Part shown: in pieces, positions 56,803 through 64,000 of the stretch
How the letters are laid out: every line of letters starts with the position of its first letter
Position numbering within the stretch: position 1 is the stretch's first letter
Source: Nageia nagi
Taxonomy: Eukaryota > Pinophyta
Reading direction: 5' to 3'
NCBI GenBank assembly: GCA_050084985.1
Contig: JBITNC010000001.1
Span: 9,610,001-9,674,000 of the forward strand
DNA: 64,000 nucleotides
Translations under genes and position numbers: made by a program
The notes under the pieces: model-generated
Databases searched by the model: none
Told to the model about the DNA's origin: nothing
What the model saw: only the letters and a program-made list of their open reading frames with translations

Positions 56803-58866
56803 TGTTACTTTTCTATGTGCTTATGAGGTTATTGGACCCTTGTAGTTTTATTTTATGATTCATGATATTATGATGAACTTTTGATGGACTATTATGATGT
56901 ATATATAGATAGATAGATCTTTGATATTTATGGTACTTGTATGATTTTTGATGCATGAACTTTCATTCTATATATAGATTTATGATAAAATAGGTATAAT
57001 GTGATGCTATGTAAATAATAAACATAATTGTCTTTTAATTACTTGATGATGAATAGATGTTAATGATAGATGTAATTTTCAAAATGTATGATGCATAGAT
57101 ATAATTGTGGAATGTATGATGTATAATTTTGAGGATACTTTTTATAATTTTTTAAATAATGATAAAATATATAACATATATCAACAAATTAGTTTGATGA
57201 TGTTACTAATCTCAAAATTAAAATAATAAGTACAATTATGGTTACTATAAACAATAAATCTAATTTATAAGTTTAATAATTTAAGTTACTTAAGGACATA
57301 TTTTTATTATATTTTGCGGAATCAGATGCATCATCTTCTATACTTGACAATTTTACAATAAACCTCTTGACATGACAAACTAGTGACTTATGGATGCATA
57401 TGAACATTAACTTTATCTTGGTTAGGGGAAAAATAAATAATCATTCTTATCCTTTCCAAAGAAAAGCAAATTTTAATAATGTTCAAAGGTAATAGATAAT
57501 AGTAAAAATGGGTTTAACAAAATGATACAAATGATTCTAAACACAAACAAAATACAAATTATGACAAAAGATTAGGTGATTTTGGAGGTTTATGAACATT
57601 AACTTTATCTTGGTTAGGGGAACAATAAATAATCATTCTTATCCTTTCCAAAGAAAAGCAAATTTTAATAATGTTCAAAGGTAATAGATAATAGTAAAAA
57701 TGGGTTTAACAAAATGATACAAATGATTCTAAACACAAACAAAATACAAATTATGAAAAAAGATTAGGTGACTTCAGATTAATGACCAAGTTATTATAAC
57801 ATCTACCTTATCTTTCTTTATATCAAGATTTAACAACCTAAGATGATATCAAACAATATTGTTATATGTTGATAAAAACCTAAAACTCCAGTGTGTGTAG
57901 TGGGATTCATTTCCCTTCTTAGATCATTTGAGATGAAATATCTTAGAGACATTAATAAGCTAGTCTATCTGTATGAAATGTATAGAGGTCCATAGGAAAG
58001 AAGGTCGCTAACCAAAATGGACATATCACCACTCGTAAGGTATGCCTCATTACCAGATAGGCATCCATAGCCCCAATGAGGATTAACCCCTTGATCTCAC
58101 TACAACTTTGCTCTACTGCTAGTCAGGCGTCCATAGCCCCGGTAGAGGATATTGCAATCACCCAAGAATCATTGATGTAATGTAGTAATTTTTTTTTTTT
58201 ATCTCTCTTTTTTTTTTTATTCTTGGGTTCGAGATGAAGTGAATAATAGGATAGACACATAACTTTCACTCTTAATATCCCTTAGAATGGTTTCATCCAA
58301 ATTCTCTTAGAATTCTTTAATGTATTAAGTGTTTGGAGTTTTTGGATTTTCCTTCAAACACAAACTTTATGTTTTTCTATCATCTATGGTATATCATTTC
58401 TTTATGAAAGAGAAGACAAAGTGAATGTAGTGATAACAAGGAGATTATTCTAAAATGACCTTTTCACACATCACACATTTACTGGATAACCACTTTTACA
58501 ATGACATGCAACATATATTTACATCATACAAGGGAAGGGCACTCAATTGCCAAGTGACCTCTAGATGTTTCCATCTAGGTAGATTTTATAATTTTATAAT
58601 TTTTTGTGTTTTATAGTTTTCAATTTTTTAGGATGTTATAATTTTTAATTTTTTTTTATAATTTTATAATTTTTTTTTTATATTCTTCTAGGGAATCTAT
58701 TCATGATGCGTTCAAATCAAGTTTGAACTGCATTAGGATTAAATGAACAATGTGTTGAACTAAACAAAAAACTAAAATCTAATACCACTTGATTATGATA
58801 GATTTCTAGAACACAATAATCTAAGTGTTCGAATGTTACAGTTTGTGTGATTGAGATGATTTGTTC
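56803..58866. other. Noncoding part of gypsy element 2 between PMD gene and extra ORF
   Basis: AT-rich with no domain. It contains the 192-bp tandem duplication, a short repeated phrase (aggcatccatagccccaatg, aggcgtccatagccccggta near 58060 and 58125), and T-rich low-complexity runs at 58190-58220 and 58590-58690. Confidence 0.55.
57401..57784. repeat. Tandem duplication, 2 x 192 bp
   Basis: 57401-57592 and 57593-57784 are nearly identical head to tail, starting tgaacattaactttatcttg. They differ at only a few positions until the last few bases. Confidence 0.93.
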
Positions 58867-59878
58867 TCAATGTTTTAAAGTCAGGTTGTGAGTACAATCA
58901 ACTATTATTTTGGGCTTTTCTATAGGCCATAGAAGATAGAAATATATCATTAAATCATATTTTGAGTTAGGAGAACACCATAACTCAAATGCGTTTATAC
59001 AAACAATAACTTGATATCCATTTACTTTTACATCCCAACCATAAGATTCACGTGTATCATAGAACGTCAAGGCCATTTTTTGTTGTATTTCAATAGGCAT
59101 GGAAAAGATATTTGAATACAAAGGAGTAGGAACATTACGAATAACTTTCATAAAGAGATCTTTGTCATACCTACTTTCGAACCCCGGAAGATAACTTCCA
59201 TTATTCTGTACTCTATCTTTTTGATAGTTTTTTAATAATCTCATTTCTAACCCTTATTTGATTTATCATTGTAAGCTTGGTAATACGATAAGCTTGCCTT
59301 TTCTCCAATCTTCGTTTCCAAATTGTATGTCGCATTTGCATGTGAAGAAATCTGTGAATTTGCCTATATTGTTGTTGTAACATTCTAGGAGGAAAAGCCA
59401 CAAAAGTGTTTGAAAAATCATAAATTACCCTTTTATGAGGTAAATAATGTAAAAGTTCATCTATCCATTCTAGGCTTTTGGTTAATTATTTAACATATTT
59501 TAGCCTAGCTAAAAGGAGTGAGTACTCAGTTAATTGACAATTTATGATGATTTTCGATATTCCATAAGGCCATTGTAGGCAAAAAGCTATTATTTCTTGT
59601 GATATTCTTTCCATATGGGTGAAATAGATTTGTGGATCTAAAATAATGGTAGCTTCATATCCACAAAAAGTGACTTCCCAACCATTATTTATACCACAAA
59701 ACATATGGTGTGTTCTCTCAAATTGTTCATCAATAGTCAATCGTAAATAATTTAAGAGATTAAAATCAAATCTATGTTTTAAATATGTTAATGCTAAATC
59801 ACCTGGATATCTTGGTGGTGGAAATCGTACTTATGGTTGCACTATGCTACCTTCAGCAGATTCCTTTGCCATATTCAT
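58867..59878 (-). pseudogene. Extra ORF after integrase in gypsy element 2, with internal duplication; function unknown
   Basis: Starts at an ATG at 59878 (MNMAKESAEGSIVQP), about 130 bp after the end of pol, and runs in the same direction. It carries a stop at codon 16, another at 59486-59488, and a frameshift near 59230, after which it continues to 58867. It encodes about 330 residues. The two halves look alike: NNGWEVTFCGYEATIILD and WPYGISKIIINCQ in the first, SYGWDVKVNGYQVIVCIN and WPIEKPKIIVDCT in the second. Between them is a basic, Gln/Arg-rich segment (MLQQQYRQIHRFLHMQMRHT). I know no family with this layout. It may be one of the extra ORFs known from Tat-lineage elements. Confidence 0.6.
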
Positions 59879-60004
59879 CTTTTCTATTTTAATCATTAAC
59901 ACTTGACAAATATTAATACTTTTATTTATTTATTATTTTAAAAATAAATAAAACAAAAAAAACTAATGTACACTTTTTTTTTTTATGTATAGAAGGGTCA
60001 AAGA

Positions 60005-61169
60005 TGCATGATATTTATAGGTTCACACTCTTCATTTCCTTCTAAATCTAATAAATGATAAGTTCCTTTACCAAATTTTTTCTTAATGATATATGGTTCT
60101 AACCAATTTGGAGCGAACTTGTCTCTAAGCTGTCGTTCTATTCGTGAAGTTTGTTGATTTTCTTTTAAAACTAAATCACCTATTTTGAACTCATGAATTA
60201 GAGCCCTCTTATCAAAAGCTCATTTTATCCTCTTCTGATAAACATGCATATGCTCTAAAGCATTAATACATTTTTTGTCTAAAAGCAATAACTGATCTAA
60301 GCGAGTCTGTCTTGCTCCCTTGTCAGAATTTTGCTCACTTAGGTTTATTCTAAGGGATGGTATCTTAAGTTCTAAGGGTAGGATGGCTTTTGTTCCATAT
60401 ACTAAAGAGAATGGTGTTGCCCCAATAGGAGTGTGTACACTGGTACGATAAGCCCATAAGGCTTTGGTATTTGCATATGCCAATCTTTATGAGAATCATT
60501 TACTATTTTTGCTAAGATGTTACGAATAGTTTTATTAGTAGCCTCTGCCTGTCCATTGCCTTGTGGGTAATATGGAGTGGAAAAACTTTTTTTAATTTTA
60601 TACTTATCACATATTTGTTTTACATCCTTATTTTTAAATTTTTTTCCATTATCCATAATTAATTGGTTCGGTATGCTGAATCTATATATAATATAATTTT
60701 CTATAAATTCAGCAATTCAAGAACCAGTGGTGGAAGTCATGGGAATAGCCTCTACCCATTTGGTAAAATATTCAGTTGCTGTAATGATGAACTTGTGTCA
60801 ACCAGAAGATGTAGGTGTAATTTGTCCTATTAAATCTAATGCCCATTTAGAGAATGGCCAAAGTGATTGTATAGGATGTAGTTCTTGAGATGGTTGTCAA
60901 AATAAATGAGCGTATTGTTGACATTTAAAACATTTTTTAACATATTCACAACAATATTTTTCCATAGTTAGCCAATAATACCCCATTTATATTAATCATT
61001 TTACAATCGCAACACCATTAAAATGTCCTTCGCATGTTCCATCATGGGCAAAGGATATAACTTTTTTAATATCATTCCATTCAAGACATCTGAGTAAAAT
61101 ACCATTGAAATTTCATCGATGTAAGATATCCCCTATCAAACAATATTTAGTTGCTTTAATTTTAAAAGC
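60005..61169 (-). pseudogene. Gypsy element 2: integrase
   Basis: Read from right to left on the minus strand: an HHCC zinc region (HDGTCEGHFNG, then CFKCQQYAH), the catalytic core (WALDLIG with the first D, IMDNGKKFKNKD with the second, and YYPQGNGQAEATNKTI with the E), and the C-terminal part after a frameshift near 60470 (ALWAYRTSVHTPIGATPFSL, VYGTKAILPLEL). It ends with a chromodomain-free tail (FKVGDLVLKENQQ, then GKGTYHLLDLEG) at about 60005. Several stops are present. Confidence 0.9.
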
Positions 61170-62480
61170 TCATTGTGATGATTTATTAAGGTTTACAGGA
61201 AGAGTTCTAAATTTTAAAAAATCTGTTAATTCTTTGTACCAATTATCTTTATCAGTTACGTCAATATTTAATACACTTTTTTCTTCATCTTCCTGTTGTA
61301 ATGATGATTGAGATAATTGAATTATTTCAACTTGAATTGAAGATTTTTTAGGATCTTCTGGGATAAGAGATCCAATAGAAGCCATAGAATCTGCAAATCT
61401 ATTAGATGATCTCAGTGCCACTTCTATACTAAATTGGTTAAAAAAATTTAATAATTCCTCAACTAATGCTTTATACTTTTGAAGTAAAGGTTCCTTACAT
61501 TGATAGATTCCTTTCACTTGATTTACGATGAGTAAAGAATCTCTAATAATCTTAATTCTTTTAAGTTTTAATTTAACAGTAGTTTTTAATGCTAATATCA
61601 AAGCTTCGTATTCTGCATTATTATTAGTACAAGAAAGTTTTAGTTTAAATGAATATGGTATAGGGATCCCTTGCAGTGTTATAAATACAACACCTGCTCC
61701 ACCACCTTGTTCACATCAAGAACCATCAAAGTGTATTGTCATATCCCAATCATCTTTGGGTTCTACAGGTATTTCAATTTCATCTAATTGAAACACCCCA
61801 TCATCGGGTAATTCAATGACAAGGGGTTTATTATCTTGCAATGGAGCATCAATGAGATAATTAGCAATTACTTGTCCTTTTATTGACTTTTGTTCAATAA
61901 AATGTAAATCAAATTCAGTTAAGTGCATTATCCACTTTGCAGTTCTTGAATTTTTATAGGTTTTATTCATCATATATTTCAATGGATCCACTTTAGAGAT
62001 GACATATGTTGTATGATTAAGCATATAATGTCGAAGTTTTTTAGTAGCAAAAATGATAGCAAGACATAATTTTTCCAAATATATATACTTAATCTCATAG
62101 CTCATAAGTGTTCTAGTCAGATAATATATAGATTGTTCTTTATTGTGTTCATTCTTTTGAGCAAGCATTATTCCTAAATCATTTTCAGTAGTAGAAATAT
62201 ATAACAAAAAGGGTACATCTTTTCTTGGTGGACTTAAGACAGGAGGAGATAATAAATATCTTTTAATTTCATTGAATGCATCTTGTTGCTCTTTGTCCTA
62301 ATGATATTCTATCCCCTTTTTTAATAATTTTGTAAATGTTTTATATTTATCAGAAAGTTGAGCTATAAACCTTCTAATGGCTTGTAACTTACCCTGTAAA
62401 CTTTGTAATTGTTTTAGATTTGCAGGAGGTGGCATGTCTACTATTGCCTTCACTTTACTAGGATCTATTTCAATTCCTCA
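61170..62480 (-). pseudogene. Gypsy element 2: two RNase H domains
   Basis: First RNase H (RT-linked): LLYISTTENDLGIMLAQKNE, YYLTRTLMSYEIKYIYLEKL and TAKWIMHLTEFDLHFIEQKS. After a linker a second, separate RNase H begins: MTIHFDGS (first D), a TGA stop at 61716, GGGAGVVFI, NNNAEYEALILAL (E), IIRDSLLIVNQVKG (D) and RFADSMAS (D). Two RNase H domains in this order are the hallmark of Tat-lineage (Ogre/Tat type) gypsy elements. Confidence 0.88.
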
Positions 62481-64000
62481 TCAGGACACAATAAATCCTA
62501 ATAATTTTCCTGAAGTTACACCAAAAACACATTTTTTTGGATTTAATCTTACTTTATGTTCTAATAATCTATCTAAGACTTTAATTAGATCTTTTCCATG
62601 ATCTAATCGATATTTAGATCTAACCAAAAAATCATCGACATAATCTTCTACTATGTCGTGCATATAATCATGGAATATATAAGTCATAGCCCTTTGATAA
62701 GTTGCCCCGACATTTTTTAATCCAAAAGGCATAACTTTATAACAAAAGGTACCCCAAGGAGTTATAAAAGCCATTTTATGTTGATCTTCAGTGGCTATTT
62801 TTATTTGATTATAACCATAAAACCTGTCCATTAATGACAACATATCATGTCCTGCTATCGAGTCTACCAAACTATCAATGCTAGGTTGAGGGAAATCATC
62901 CTTAGGACAAGCTTTGTTAAGATCACAAAAATCTGTGCATATTCTTATTTTTCCACTTGGTTTTTTCATAGGTACCATATTAGACATCCAATCTGAATAA
63001 TCTATAGGTTGTATAAATTTAGCTTCTAATAATTTTTGAAGTTCTTCTTTTACCATTAATGCTATAGTAGGATGCATTTTACGTAATTTTTGTTTAACAG
63101 GTTTAGCATCAGACTTTAATGCTAAATTATGTACTACTAATTTAGGATCTATTCCAAGCATGTCTGCATATGACCATGTAAATACCTTTTCTCATTCTTT
63201 TAATAAGGTTATAATTTCTTCTTGTTCATTTTTCGTGAGGTTTTCTCCCAATTGAATAATTTTAGGATTTTGAGGATCATTACTAATATTTATTTCTAAG
63301 ACTTTTTCAGTAAGCATATGCGACCCTTGTTTTAATTGATTTGGTACTGGTATCCAACCATTGTCATTAACACTATATTCTTCATCGTATTCTTGAGTTT
63401 GTTCATTTGTGCATACTTGATTTTCATAGGAACCAAATATGTGATCTACATTTTTGAATTCATGTACCGAAGGATTGGATGATATAAGAGAGAAATCAGC
63501 AATTACTTCATCTGTAGAAGTATTGGCTATTATTTTGATTAAATTTTGATTTTCGTTAACTTCATCTATTTGTTCATTATTTTGATCTTCAATATCATTC
63601 TCTTTTATTGTAACCATATTTATCGATGGTATACCTGAATATGGAATGATTGATGATTCAGCATTTTTATTTATTTATTCTTGTATATCACTTGGTAAGC
63701 ACGAATGAGTCTAGGGTGGCTCAATATTATTAATAAAGAGCATTTTGACCCCTTCTAAGACATCCATTTCACTTAATTGTTCTTCTCTTATATTAATAAT
63801 TTCTTGTACTATAGATTCTTTCTCTAAAATTTCTTCATTATAATCTAAATTCTCTTCTCTTAAATTTTCTAATTTAGAAAGATTTTTATATTCATTTTGA
63901 TAACCTAATCCCTTTTTATCAATGGGATCTTAGTATTGTAATTCAATTATTTCCCGTGGACCCTATTCATATCGACCCAATCCTCGTCCTTGCCAATTAC
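62481..64000 (-). pseudogene. Gypsy element 2: reverse transcriptase and upstream pol region, continues past the window
   Basis: The frame at 63617-62481, with a stop at 63192, holds an acidic linker and then the RT: KLRKMHPTIALMVKEELQKL, YSDWMSNMVPMKKPSGKIRI, CTDFCDLNKACPKDDFPQPS, SLMDRFYGYNQI (first catalytic D), MPFGLKNVGATYQRAM, EDYVDDFLVRSK (YVDD) and LNPKKCVFGV. Upstream to 64000 the same strand reads GLGYQNEY and a Glu-rich stretch, with stops, the region between protease and RT. The window ends here. Confidence 0.92.

Larger units (their letters stand above)
53100..64000 (-). mobile_element. Gypsy element 2 (Tat-lineage Ty3/gypsy), truncated by the window end
   Basis: Minus-strand pol with RT, two RNase H domains and integrase occupies 64000-60005. 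It is followed by an extra sense ORF (59878-58867), a long noncoding stretch, an antisense PMD gene (54400-56802), and a polypurine tract with the start of the 3' LTR at 53693. The second RNase H after the first marks the Tat lineage, in which extra ORFs near the 3' end are common. Gag and the 5' LTR lie beyond 64000. All frames contain stops. Confidence 0.85.

Noticed and set aside
1-64000. tRNA or rRNA genes
   Set aside because: No cloverleaf or rRNA-like stretch was noticed by eye on either strand. A covariance-model scan would be needed to exclude them.

Overview
This 64 kb window looks like intergenic sequence from a large, repeat-rich plant nuclear genome, most likely a conifer. Several things point that way: AT-rich DNA, introns with plant GT-AG sites, the density and nesting of LTR retrotransposons, a long degenerate array of telomere-like CCCTAA repeats, and above all a Penelope-like element with a GIY-YIG endonuclease tail, a type known in plants mainly from conifers. 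I could run no database search, so the species is open.

Only one host gene appears intact. It is an eight-exon nucleotide-sugar transporter of the GONST1 (Golgi GDP-sugar transporter) type on the minus strand, 16785 to 14275; its splice phases join into a 325-codon frame without a break. A decayed F-box gene lies at 8979-10500.

Layout. 1-8309: a decayed Ty1/copia element on the minus strand with a tandem-repeat array beyond its 3' end and an LTR plus tRNA-Met primer site at its probable 5' end. 8310-14270: F-box pseudogene split by a dispersed repeat, LINE fragment, 172-bp tandem duplication, second copy of the dispersed repeat. 14275-20700: the transporter gene and its upstream region. 21732-28739: a complete young Ty3/gypsy element with 5-bp target duplication (AGAAG), carrying gag on the minus strand, no pol, and on the opposite strand a small spliced gene for a plant mobile domain (PMD) protein. 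29333-31500: a third, strongly decayed retroelement. 31800-33200: tandem repeats split by a solo LTR with TTTAA target duplication. 37795-38676: Penelope-like element. 39046-49290: a CACTA-type DNA transposon (Tnp2, DUF4218, DUF4216) on the minus strand, into which a full copia element (40293-45524, target duplication TCTCC) has inserted. 49565-50740: interstitial telomere-like array. About 53100-64000: a second Ty3/gypsy element on the minus strand, cut by the window end. It has a dual RNase H (Tat lineage), an extra sense ORF after integrase, and again a spliced PMD gene in antisense next to its 3' LTR.

The most interesting theme is that two different gypsy elements share one architecture: an antisense, independently spliced PMD gene between the gag/pol block and the 3' LTR, accompanied by a scattered short motif. 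One copy has lost pol altogether but kept gag and the start of the PMD gene. All transposon reading frames here carry stops or frameshifts, so none is expected to make a full protein as it stands.
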